Of a DNA stretch of 64,000 nt, positions 57,030 to 64,000 are shown piece after piece. This DNA is from Thalassobaculum litoreum DSM 18839 (GTDB taxonomy: Bacteria > Pseudomonadota > Alphaproteobacteria > Thalassobaculales > Thalassobaculaceae): assembly GCF_900102465.1 (NCBI RefSeq), contig NZ_FNBW01000001.1, forward strand, positions 434,557 through 498,556. Direction: 5' to 3'. The position numbers and the translations under genes were made by a program. The notes under the pieces are model-generated. The model was not told the DNA's origin, did no database searches, and saw nothing but the letters and a program-made list of their open reading frames with translations. Numbering within the stretch: position 1 is the stretch's first letter; the number at the start of each line of letters is the position of its first letter.

Positions 57030-57157
57030 CCGTCATCCTGATGCACATCAGGATCAACGCTCTGGCGGTAGTGCCCCGCAGCTCCTGACGTGCGTCAGGA
57101 TGACGGTCGAGGCGTGGAGGTGTCTAGGTAAGGTCCCGACTGTCGTCAGGATCACGG
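57030..57157. repeat. Cluster of short palindromic repeats between recO and era
   Basis: Three related units lie here: ATCCTGATG-CA-CATCAGGAT (57035-57054), CCTGACG-TG-CGTCAGG (57084-57099) and a half unit CGTCAGGATCACGG (57144-57157). The outer segment 57030-57043 also pairs with 57093-57106 with one mismatch, making a nested hairpin. It is the only gap in the otherwise tight lepB-to-parC run. Confidence 0.7.
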
Positions 57158-57159
57158 CA

Positions 57160-58062
57160 CTAGACGTCCCATTCCAGGCCCCATTCGCGCAAGTGCTGGC
57201 GGTCGTCCTGCCAGTTCTCGCGGACTTTCACGAACAGGAACAGGTGCACCCGGCGCTCCAGCATCTCCTCCAGTTCGGTGCGGGCCAGGGAGCCGATCTC
57301 CTTGATCTTCTGCCCACCCTTGCCGAGCGCGATCTTCTTCTGGCTGTCGCGCTCCACATACAGCGTCTGGTCGATCCGCACCGAGCCGTCGTCTCGCTCG
57401 GTCCACTGGTCGGTCTCCACCGTCGCCGAATACGGCAGTTCGTCATGCAGACGCAGGAAGACCTTCTCGCGGGTGATCTCAGCCGCCATCAGCCGCATCG
57501 GCAGGTCGCTGAGTTCGTCCTCGGGATACAGCCACGGACCCGGCGCCATGCGCTCGGCCAGATACGTGCGCAGGTCGGCGCAACCGTTGCCGTTCAGGGC
57601 GGAGATCATGAACACCCGCTCGAACTCGAACGCCTCGCTGAATTCGGCGGCGATCGGCAGCAGCTTCTCGCGTTTGATGTCGTCCACCTTGTTCAGGGCG
57701 AGCACCGCCTTGCGGCCGGCTGCCTTCAGGCCCTCGATGATCCGCATCGTGTCGTCGTCGAGGCCCTGGCGGGCATCGGCGACCAGCACGACCACGTCGG
57801 CATCCCCGGCCCCGGCCCAGGCCGCGTGCACCATGGCCCGGTCGAGCCGCCGCTTGGGCTTGAAGATACCGGGCGTGTCGACCAGAACGATCTGGGCGTC
57901 GCCTTCCAGGGCGATGCCGCGGATCCGGGTGCGGGTCGTCTGCACCTTGTGGGTGACGATGGAGACCTTGGCCCCGACGAGCTGGTTCACCAGCGTAGAC
58001 TTGCCCGCGTTCGGCGCGCCCAGCAGGGCGACGAAACCGCAATGGGACTTGGGCGCGTTCAT
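57160..58062 (-). CDS. era: GTPase Era
   Basis: Ribosome-assembly GTPase of 300 residues that binds the 3' end of 16S rRNA. G1 is GAPNAGKST (15-23), G3 VDTPGIF and G4 LNKVDDIK. The C-terminal KH domain contains YVERDSQKKIALGKGGQKIKEIG. The start codon overlaps the rnc stop in an ATGA. It is followed by the repeat cluster and then recO. Everything needed for function is intact. Confidence 0.97.
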   Translation of the reverse strand: MNAPKSHCGFVALLGAPNAGKSTLVNQLVGAKVSIVTHKVQTTRTRIRGIALEGDAQIVLVDTPGIFKPKRRLDRAMVHAAWAGAGDADVVVLVADARQGLDDDTMRIIEGLKAAGRKAVLALNKVDDIKREKLLPIAAEFSEAFEFERVFMISALNGNGCADLRTYLAERMAPGPWLYPEDELSDLPMRLMAAEITREKVFLRLHDELPYSATVETDQWTERDDGSVRIDQTLYVERDSQKKIALGKGGQKIKEIGSLARTELEEMLERRVHLFLFVKVRENWQDDRQHLREWGLEWDV

Positions 58063-58742
58063 GCTCCAACCCGTTTGATGAGTTCGGCGGCAGCCGCCTG
58101 TTCGGCGAGCCGCTTGGATCGGCCGATGCCGGTCGTCGGCTCCTGGCCCTCGACGATGACCTGGACCGTGAATTCAGGCGCGTGTGCCGGACCGGACTGG
58201 GTCACCGTGACATAGCGCGGCAGCGCCAGCTTGCGACCCTGCGCCCATTCCTGCAACGTGGTCTTCGGGTCCTGGGGCGGACGCAGGTCCAGCTCCAGCA
58301 GCCGGTTCCATTCGGTCAGGATGAAACGCCGGGCCGCCTCCAGCCCGCCATCCAGATAGAGCGCACCGATCACCGCTTCCATGGCGTCCGACAGGATCGT
58401 GTCGCTGTTGCGCGATCCGGCATCGTCCTCACCGCGCGACAGGATCAGGAACCGTCCCAGGTCGATCGTACGGGCCACCTGGGCCAGCGCCTCGCGGCGC
58501 ACCAGGTTCACGTGACGCTTGGCGATGGCGCCCTCGCGCTCGTGCGGAAAGCGGTCGAGAAGCTGCTCGGCGACGACCAGCGCCAGCACCCGGTCGCCCA
58601 GGAATTCAAGGCGCTCATAAGCGTTCCAGGCCCGCGGCTCGGCGCTGGCATGGGTGACGGCACGGCGCAGAACCTCGGTATGCTCGAACTCATGGTTCAG
58701 GATCGTAGCCAGGGTCGCCAGATCCGAGTCGTCGGAGGTCAT
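58059..58742 (-). CDS. rnc: Ribonuclease III
   Basis: Double-strand-specific endoribonuclease of 227 residues for rRNA and mRNA processing. The catalytic signature YERLEFLGDRVLAL (42-55) and the second acidic motif SDAMEAVIGALYLDGG are intact. A C-terminal double-stranded RNA-binding domain follows (about 155-225). ATG 58742 overlaps the lepB stop in an ATGA; the longer frame upstream is not supported. The stop overlaps era in the same way. Confidence 0.97.
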   Translation of the reverse strand: MTSDDSDLATLATILNHEFEHTEVLRRAVTHASAEPRAWNAYERLEFLGDRVLALVVAEQLLDRFPHEREGAIAKRHVNLVRREALAQVARTIDLGRFLILSRGEDDAGSRNSDTILSDAMEAVIGALYLDGGLEAARRFILTEWNRLLELDLRPPQDPKTTLQEWAQGRKLALPRYVTVTQSGPAHAPEFTVQVIVEGQEPTTGIGRSKRLAEQAAAAELIKRVGA

Positions 58743-59467
58743 TCGATGCCGTCCAGCAGACGGCCGTACCGGATCGCGAAGGGCCACTTCCAGACCTCCC
58801 AGAGCCGGGCATCGCCGTCATGAGAGAAGAACAGGATGTCGGCCCGGCCGACCAGGTTCTGCTCGGGAATGGGTCCGACCTCCGGGAAGCGGCTGTCGCG
58901 GGAATTGTCCCGGTTGTCGCCCATCGCGAAGTAGTGACCAGCGGGCACGTGATAGACCGGCGTATTGTCGGCGCTCATGGTGTCGCTGAGTTCCAGGATC
59001 CGGTGCTCTCGGCCGTTCGGCAGGGTCTCGATGAACTGTGCCACCGGCCGCGCGCCGTTCTCCGGCTGGAAATCCTCGATCTGCCGGCGTTTCACCGCCG
59101 CGCCGTTGATGTGCAGGATGCCGCCCTTCACCTGAACGGTATCGCCCGGCAGGCCGACGATGCGCTTGATGTAGTCGGTGCTGTTGTCGCTCGGCAGCTT
59201 GAAGACGACCACGTCGCCACGCTCCGGCGGGGTGAACAGCACCCGTCCGGGGATCAGCGGCAGCGCCAGCGGCAGCGAATAGCGGCTGTAGCCGTAGGAC
59301 GCCTTGGAGACGAACAGGTAGTCGCCGACCAGCAGCGTCGGGATCATCGAGCCCGAGGGAATGTTGAACGGCTCGTAGAAGAACGTCCGGATGCCAAGCG
59401 CGATGGCACAGGCGATTACCACGGTGCGGATCAACTCACCGTACCCGCCCGATTTTTTTGCAGCCAT
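58739..59467 (-). CDS. lepB: Signal peptidase I
   Basis: Membrane protease of about 242 residues that removes signal peptides from exported proteins. One N-terminal membrane helix (about 11-28) precedes the catalytic serine Ser40 in IPSGSMIPTLLVGDY. The catalytic lysine is in DYIKRIVGLPGD, and GHYFAMGDNRDNSRDSR is box E. Starts at 59467 and 59485 are both plausible and differ by six residues; 59467 begins directly at the basic N-terminus. It lies about 130 bp after acpS and is coupled to rnc. Confidence 0.95.
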   Translation of the reverse strand: MAAKKSGGYGELIRTVVIACAIALGIRTFFYEPFNIPSGSMIPTLLVGDYLFVSKASYGYSRYSLPLALPLIPGRVLFTPPERGDVVVFKLPSDNSTDYIKRIVGLPGDTVQVKGGILHINGAAVKRRQIEDFQPENGARPVAQFIETLPNGREHRILELSDTMSADNTPVYHVPAGHYFAMGDNRDNSRDSRFPEVGPIPEQNLVGRADILFFSHDGDARLWEVWKWPFAIRYGRLLDGIE

Positions 59468-59594
59468 CGAAACCCATCCTGACATGATCCTGGCACCCTC
59501 CGCCACATGCGAGAGCATGGATGGGTATGCCGAATTTGACGCGCCGGAGCAAGCAATGCCCTCGGCCTTTCGCCGCGAGGCGACGGTTTGCCGC

Positions 59595-60023
59595 CTAACC
59601 GTCGGCCGGCCGCAAGGCCTCCAGGGAGGCCGGTGCCGCCGAGACCACGACGAACGCCTGTGCGTAAGGCGGTTCGTCCGACAGAGACAGATCGATGCGG
59701 GCAATCATTCCCTTGGGCGTCAGTTCCGCCAGCCGAGCCGCCGCCCGACCGCTGAGCACGAAGCGCGGCTTGCCCGAGCGGGCGTTCTCCACCACCAGCT
59801 CGCGCCACTTGATGCCGTCGCGGGCCTCGTCCCCCAGGGCCTTCCAGACCGCCTCCTTGGCGGCGAACCGCTTGGCATAGACCAGGGCGGGGTTCGACGC
59901 GCCTTCGGCCCGGGCGATCTCCAGGTCGGCGAAACAGCGGTTGCGGAAGCGGTCGCCGAACCGGGCCAGCGCCGCGGCGATCCGCCTCGTGTCGACCAGA
60001 TCGGCGCCGATGCCCAGGATCAT
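59595..60023 (-). CDS. acpS: Holo-[acyl-carrier-protein] synthase
   Basis: Phosphopantetheinyl transferase of 142 residues that activates acyl carrier protein. MILGIGADLVDTRRI holds the first metal ligand (Asp8) and FAAKEAVWKALGDEARDGIKW the glutamate and lysine of the active site. ATG 60023 has a GGGGAG site. It lies 11 bp after rel. In many alphaproteobacteria pdxJ sits just before acpS; it is absent here. The long open frame upstream is the shadow of rel. Confidence 0.95.
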   Translation of the reverse strand: MILGIGADLVDTRRIAAALARFGDRFRNRCFADLEIARAEGASNPALVYAKRFAAKEAVWKALGDEARDGIKWRELVVENARSGKPRFVLSGRAAARLAELTPKGMIARIDLSLSDEPPYAQAFVVVSAAPASLEALRPADG

Positions 60024-60034
60024 GCCGCTCCCCC

Positions 60035-62179
60035 TCAGCCGCGCGCGCGGTCGACGGAGTTGATGACCGGCGTCGCCCGCAGGGCGGCGATGATCGTCGT
60101 CAGATGGCGGATATCGGCCACCTCCACATCGATCAGCATCTCGAAGAAGTCGATGGAGCGGTTCACGATCTTCAGGTTCATGATGTTGCCGCCGTTCTTG
60201 CCGATCACCGTCGACAGCGAGCCCAGACTGCCCGGCTCGTTGGCGATCACCACGTACAGCCGGCCGACATGGGCCGAGTCCGCATCGTCGTCCCAGGCCA
60301 CGTCGACCCAGCGTTCCGGCTGATCCTGGAACCCCTCCAGGGTCTCGCAGTCGATGGTATGGATGGTCACACCTTTGCCGGTCGTGACGATACCGACGAT
60401 CCGCTCGCCCGGCAGCGGATGGCAGCACCGCGCGAAATGCATCGCCATGCCGTCTATCAGGCCACGGATCGGCAGCGCGTCCTTCTGCCGGCCGCGCTTG
60501 GTCCGGCCCCGCGCCCGGGCGATCGGAACGACGTTCTCTTCCTTCTTCGGCTCGACCACTGGCGGATGGACGGCATGGACCACCTCCAGGGCGCTCTCCA
60601 GCCCCTCGCCGATGCCGGCGTAGAGATCCTCCACCGCCTCGGCGTGGAAGCGTCCCAGCAAGGGCTCGATCTGTTTTTCGGAGAACGGGTGGCCCTCCTG
60701 GCGGAACGCCTTCTGCAGCATCGCCTTGCCGAGGTCGGAGAACTGCTGGCGCCGTTTCAGGCGCACGAAGCGGCGGATCCGCGCCTTGGCCTTGCCGGTG
60801 ACGACGATCTGTTCCCAGTTCGGCGACGGCGTGGAGGTCTTGGAGGTGACGATCTCCACCTGATCGCCGTTGCGCAGCTGGGTCATCAGCGGCACCAGAC
60901 GCCCGTTCAGCTTGGCACCGACGGTGCGGTCGCCGACCTCGGAATGGACGGCATAGGCGAAGTCGATGGGGACCGCCCCCTGCGGCAGGGCGATCAGGTC
61001 GCCCTTCGGCGTGAAGCAGAACACCTGGTCCTGGTACATCTCCAGCTTGGTGTGTTCCAGGAACTCTTCCGGGCCGGATGCCTGCTCGAGAATGTCGAGC
61101 AGTTCGCGAATCCATCGGTACTGCTTGCCTTCGTTGATCCCGTCGCGCTGCTTGTAGTTCCAGTGGGCGGCGACGCCGAGTTCGGCGATGTCGTGCATCT
61201 CGCGGGTGCGGATCTGCACCTCGATGCGCTGCCGGTGCGGGCCGATCACGCCGGTATGCAGCGAGCGGTAGCCGTTCGGCTTCGGCGTGGAGATGTAGTC
61301 CTTGAAGCGTCCCGGCACCACCGGATAGGAGCCGTGCATGGCACCCAGGCACTGGTAGCAGCCCCCGATATCGTCGACCACCAGCCGGAACGCCATGATG
61401 TCGGAGAGCTGCTCGATCCCGACCTCCTTGCGCTGCATCTTCTGCCAGATCGAATACGGCGTCTTCATCCGCCCGGAGATGTCGGCGATCACGCCGGCAT
61501 CAGCCAGCTTCTCGTGCAGCTCGGCGATGATGCTGTTGACCATGTCGCCGCCCTGGCTGCGCAGGTAGTCGAGCCGGGCCTTTATGGAGGTGCGGGCGTC
61601 CGGGTTGATCTCGGCGAAGGCCAGATCTTCCAGCTCGTCCTTGATCTCGTTGATGCCGATGCGCGCGGCGAGCGGCGCATAGATGTCCATGGTCTCGGCG
61701 GCGATCCGCCGGCGCTTGTCCGGGTTCTTTATGAAATGCAGGGTGCGCATGTTGTGCACTCGGTCGGCCAGCTTCACCAGCAGCACGCGGATGTCCTGGC
61801 TCATGGCCAGCACGAGCTTGCGGAAATTCTCGGCCTGCTTGGTGCGGTCGGACTGCAGCTCGATCCGGGTCAGCTTGGTGACGCCGTCGACCAGCCGGGC
61901 GATCTCGTCGCCGAACAGGTTGCGCACATCGGCGAGCGTCGCCTCGGTATCCTCTATGACGTCGTGCAGTAGCGCGGTGATGACCGTGCCGTGATCGAGT
62001 TTCATCTCGGTCAGGATTCCGGCGACTTCCAGGGGATGGGAGAAATACGGGTCGCCGGAGGCCCGCGTCTGCGAGCCGTGCATCTTCATCGCGTAGACAT
62101 ACGCGCGGTCGAGTGCCGCCTCGTCCGTGGTCGGATCGTAGGCACGCACGCGCTCGACGAGTTCGTATTGCCGGATCAT
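60035..62179 (-). CDS. rel: Bifunctional (p)ppGpp synthetase/hydrolase (RelA/SpoT homologue, Rsh)
   Basis: Stringent-response enzyme of 714 residues. The hydrolase HD domain (about 25-180) has HPLEVAGIL, ALLHDVIEDTEA and KLADRVHNMRTL, all intact. The synthetase domain (about 230-350) has GRMKTPYSIWQKMQRK and STPKPNGYRSLHTGV with the acidic catalytic segment. A TGS domain (about 385-445) and a C-terminal ACT domain (about 640-712) follow. It is the single long RSH enzyme expected in alphaproteobacteria, making and degrading ppGpp. It sits between rpoZ and acpS. Confidence 0.96.
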   Translation of the reverse strand: MIRQYELVERVRAYDPTTDEAALDRAYVYAMKMHGSQTRASGDPYFSHPLEVAGILTEMKLDHGTVITALLHDVIEDTEATLADVRNLFGDEIARLVDGVTKLTRIELQSDRTKQAENFRKLVLAMSQDIRVLLVKLADRVHNMRTLHFIKNPDKRRRIAAETMDIYAPLAARIGINEIKDELEDLAFAEINPDARTSIKARLDYLRSQGGDMVNSIIAELHEKLADAGVIADISGRMKTPYSIWQKMQRKEVGIEQLSDIMAFRLVVDDIGGCYQCLGAMHGSYPVVPGRFKDYISTPKPNGYRSLHTGVIGPHRQRIEVQIRTREMHDIAELGVAAHWNYKQRDGINEGKQYRWIRELLDILEQASGPEEFLEHTKLEMYQDQVFCFTPKGDLIALPQGAVPIDFAYAVHSEVGDRTVGAKLNGRLVPLMTQLRNGDQVEIVTSKTSTPSPNWEQIVVTGKAKARIRRFVRLKRRQQFSDLGKAMLQKAFRQEGHPFSEKQIEPLLGRFHAEAVEDLYAGIGEGLESALEVVHAVHPPVVEPKKEENVVPIARARGRTKRGRQKDALPIRGLIDGMAMHFARCCHPLPGERIVGIVTTGKGVTIHTIDCETLEGFQDQPERWVDVAWDDDADSAHVGRLYVVIANEPGSLGSLSTVIGKNGGNIMNLKIVNRSIDFFEMLIDVEVADIRHLTTIIAALRATPVINSVDRARG

Positions 62180-62257
62180 GGCGTCAGCACCTCAGGCAGG
62201 TGCTGACGAGTGTGGGGTCGCCGGGCCGGGCCGCAAGCCGCGCGCACAGCAGTCGGA

Positions 62258-62689
62258 TCAACCTTCGCGGTCGAGCTCGCTGTCGTCGACATCCTCGAAC
62301 TGCTGGCCACCGTCACTCTGCTCGATTCCCATGCCGAGACCCGCCGCCGCATCCTCATCGAGAGTTTCACCCTCCGCGAGCCGGCCGTCCAGTCCGACGT
62401 TGCCCGAACCGGCATCGGAGCCGATCAGGCGCTCCATGTCGTCGTCCTCGGGCTCGTCGACCTCGACATGCTTCTGCAGACCCTTGATGAGGGCTTCGTT
62501 CAGCGCGGCGATATCGACGGTCTCGTCGGCGATCTCGCGCAGGGCGATGACCGGGTTCTTGTCGTTGTCGCGTTCGACGGTAATGGCGGAGCCGGCGGAG
62601 ACGTCGCGCGAGCGCTGGGCCGCGGCCATCACCAGGTCGAACCGGTTCGGGATCTTGACGATGCAGTCTTCGACAGTAACGCGGGCCAT
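62258..62689 (-). CDS. rpoZ: RNA polymerase omega subunit
   Basis: Small RNA polymerase subunit of 143 residues. The conserved core is the first 75 residues, opening [20 protein letters not shown] with [21 protein letters not shown] and [11 protein letters not shown]. The acidic C-terminal extension (about 80-143) is typical of alphaproteobacteria. ATG 62689 is used; an adjacent TTG adds one residue. It lies 78 bp upstream of rel. The rpoZ-rel pairing is widely conserved, and omega helps RNA polymerase respond to ppGpp. Confidence 0.96.
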   Translation of the reverse strand: MARVTVEDCIVKIPNRFDLVMAAAQRSRDVSAGSAITVERDNDKNPVIALREIADETVDIAALNEALIKGLQKHVEVDEPEDDDMERLIGSDAGSGNVGLDGRLAEGETLDEDAAAGLGMGIEQSDGGQQFEDVDDSELDREG

Positions 62690-62817
62690 CAAAAGCCTCT
62701 CGATCGGGTGCGCACAATATTAGGCGGAGCCGCGGAATATAGTGGCCGGATGCCCGGAAAACAAGCGCCTATCCGGGTTTCCCGCGGCAAAACCGACGCG
62801 ACGGCGCGCAGTGGCGG

Positions 62818-63321
62818 TCAGTCGGCCAATGGACGGATCGCCCCGCCCGCCCCGGGCAGGCCGTCGATCAGCACAGAGACCCGCTCGCCGGTGACCGGGT
62901 GGCGCCAGTCCGCATCCAGATCCTGAAGCGGCAGCAGCACGAAGGCGCGCTCCGCCGCGCGCGGATGCGGCAGCGTCGGGGCGACCGCGCCGATGCGCAC
63001 CTGGCCGTGATAATCGATCAGGTCGAGATCGAGCGGCCGCGCCTCGTTGCGCACCCGCCGCACCCGGCCGAAGGACTCCTCGATCAGATGCAGCCGGGCC
63101 AGCAGGACCTCCGGCAGGAGATCGGTCTCGACCGCGACCGCTCCATTCACATACCACGGCTGGTCCGAAACCGGCACCGGCTCGGATTCGTACCAGCGCG
63201 AGCGGCCGGTGACCCGGATATCCGAGTCCTCCGCAAGACGGGTCACGGCCGCCTCGCAGGTGGCCAGCGGCGTCTCGTATCCGGTTGCCGCAAGATTGGC
63301 GCCGACGGCGACGACGATCAT
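62818..63321 (-). CDS. folK: 2-amino-4-hydroxy-6-hydroxymethyldihydropteridine pyrophosphokinase
   Basis: Folate-pathway kinase HPPK of 167 residues. It opens MIVVAVGANLAATGY. SRWYESEPVPVSDQPWYVNGAV is the substrate loop, and RPLDLDLIDYHGQVR carries the two metal-binding aspartates. LPHPRAAERAFVLLPLQDL completes the signature. ATG 63321 starts directly at the first strand. Unlike in many relatives, folB and folP are not adjacent. It is 128 bp upstream of rpoZ and divergent from the NYN gene. Confidence 0.95.
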   Translation of the reverse strand: MIVVAVGANLAATGYETPLATCEAAVTRLAEDSDIRVTGRSRWYESEPVPVSDQPWYVNGAVAVETDLLPEVLLARLHLIEESFGRVRRVRNEARPLDLDLIDYHGQVRIGAVAPTLPHPRAAERAFVLLPLQDLDADWRHPVTGERVSVLIDGLPGAGGAIRPLAD

Positions 63322-63519
63322 GCCGACACGCCCGCGCAAGGCGCCGTGATCGGGCCGCCGGGCACCGTGTCGAGACCTCCCCGGCGCGGTGTCGCCGGTG
63401 CGAAATTAACCATGTGATCGATGCCTCCGCGGCAGCCCTTTAGCCTGTACATCAGCCCATAATCGGACCTAGACTGCAAACAGTTCGACGCGGGCGGCCT
63501 CATTACTCAGCCGACCACC

Positions 63520-63549
63520 GAATTCTAAAGAATTCAGCTCAAGATGAGC
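63520..63549. repeat. Two small adjacent palindromes upstream of the NYN-domain gene
   Basis: GAATTC-TAAA-GAATTC (63520-63535) is directly followed by GCTCA-AGA-TGAGC (63537-63549). They lie 26-55 bp before the NYN start codon. They may be an operator or a leader structure. No U-tract is present. Confidence 0.4.
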
Positions 63550-63574
63550 GTAAAAGCAATTGAAAGGATTGCAT

Positions 63575-64000
63575 ATGTTATTCCATCCTGATGAGCGGAT
63601 GGCCCTCTTTATAGATGGCGCCAACCTCTATTCCGCCGCAAGATCGCTGGGCTTTGACATCGACTACAAACGTCTGCTCGACCTGTTCGCAGGTAAAGGG
63701 CGGTTGATTCGCGCGTTTTATTATACCGCATTGCTGGAAGACCAGGAGTATTCGCCGATCAGACCGCTGGTCGATTGGCTCGACTACAATGGTTACACGC
63801 TGGTCACCAAGCCTGCCAAAGAGTTCACCGACAGCGCCGGGCGCCGGAAGGTGAAGGGCAACATGGACATCGAACTGGCGGTGGACATGATGGAAATGGT
63901 CGACCGGGTCGACCATGTGGTGCTGTTCTCCGGAGACGGCGATTTCCGCTCGCTGATAGAGGCCGTGCAGCGCAAGGGCGTGCGCGCGTCGGTCGTCTCC
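63575..64000 (+). CDS. NYN domain (LabA/DUF88 family) protein, partial
   Basis: The first 142 residues of a PIN-like nuclease-fold protein; the 3' end lies beyond the window. The acidic active-site positions are visible in MALFIDGANLYSAARSLGFD (Asp14), KGNMDIELAVDMMEMV and HVVLFSGDGDFRSLI. Relatives such as LabA/NicB act on RNA or DNA, but most have no defined role. AAGGA lies eight bases before ATG 63575. Alphaproteobacteria often carry this gene near folK and rpoZ. Confidence 0.92.
   Translation, partial: MLFHPDERMALFIDGANLYSAARSLGFDIDYKRLLDLFAGKGRLIRAFYYTALLEDQEYSPIRPLVDWLDYNGYTLVTKPAKEFTDSAGRRKVKGNMDIELAVDMMEMVDRVDHVVLFSGDGDFRSLIEAVQRKGVRASVVS

Overview
The window is a GC-rich, gene-dense chromosomal segment of an alphaproteobacterium, most likely a free-living aquatic member of the Rhodospirillales or a related order. 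This placement is inferred from family resemblance and gene order, not from a marker-gene tree. Supporting signs are the block rpoZ-rel-acpS-lepB-rnc-era-recO-parC, the general amino acid importer aapJQMP, an NDUFS4-type complex I subunit, MotAB, an NhaD-type antiporter and a DmdA-like protein. No phage, insertion sequence, CRISPR array, rRNA or plasmid function was seen. Four tRNA genes (Cys, Asn, Arg, Pro) are present.

Layout. 1-3.8 kb: a GntR-headed polar amino acid ABC importer operon on the minus strand, cut by the window edge. 4.0-4.2 kb: tRNA-Cys and tRNA-Asn. 4.4-11.7 kb: an XRE-PAS regulator, sixA, a hydrolase-OsmC fusion, a GNAT protein, then cysteine synthase, 3-mercaptopyruvate sulfurtransferase and a double GNAT protein, and a PRISE-type reductase. 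11.8-16.4 kb: aapJQMP, with a sigma-54 promoter match in front and a stem-loop after aapJ. 16.7-23.7 kb: cystathionine beta-lyase, an HD-GYP protein, a four-domain rhodanese protein, an ABC-F ATPase and an EamA exporter. 23.7-26 kb: two successive SAM-II-type riboswitches ahead of a DmdA/GcvT-like gene, then a methyltransferase. 26-29 kb: tRNAs around a complex I accessory gene, an O-methyltransferase, a DUF192 protein and a histone-deacetylase-like amidohydrolase. 29.2-31.1 kb: a TPP riboswitch and thiX-thiY. 31-35.3 kb: a class IV aminotransferase, a universal stress protein, an HD-domain protein resembling diiron oxygenases, and NhaD. 35.5-41.6 kb: coxG, frmA and a form II coxSLM cluster. 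41.7-50.9 kb: a CigR-like protein, ppa, a CoA-transferase/aldehyde dehydrogenase pair, a penicillin acylase family enzyme, an outer-membrane protein, threonine ammonia-lyase and a flavin reductase. 51-53.9 kb: motA-motB-bpt. 54-62.7 kb: the housekeeping block parC to rpoZ on the minus strand. 62.8-64 kb: folK and the start of a NYN-domain gene.

Themes. Sulfur and one-carbon chemistry recurs: cysK-type synthase, sulfurtransferases, cystathionine beta-lyase, the SAM-controlled DmdA-like enzyme and glutathione-dependent formaldehyde dehydrogenase. Nutrient capture is the second theme: two amino acid importers and a pyrimidine importer for thiamin. The most distinctive feature is the double SAM riboswitch at 23.73-23.97 kb. 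The upstream copy is followed by an intrinsic terminator, and the downstream copy lies just before the ribosome binding site of the DmdA-like gene.
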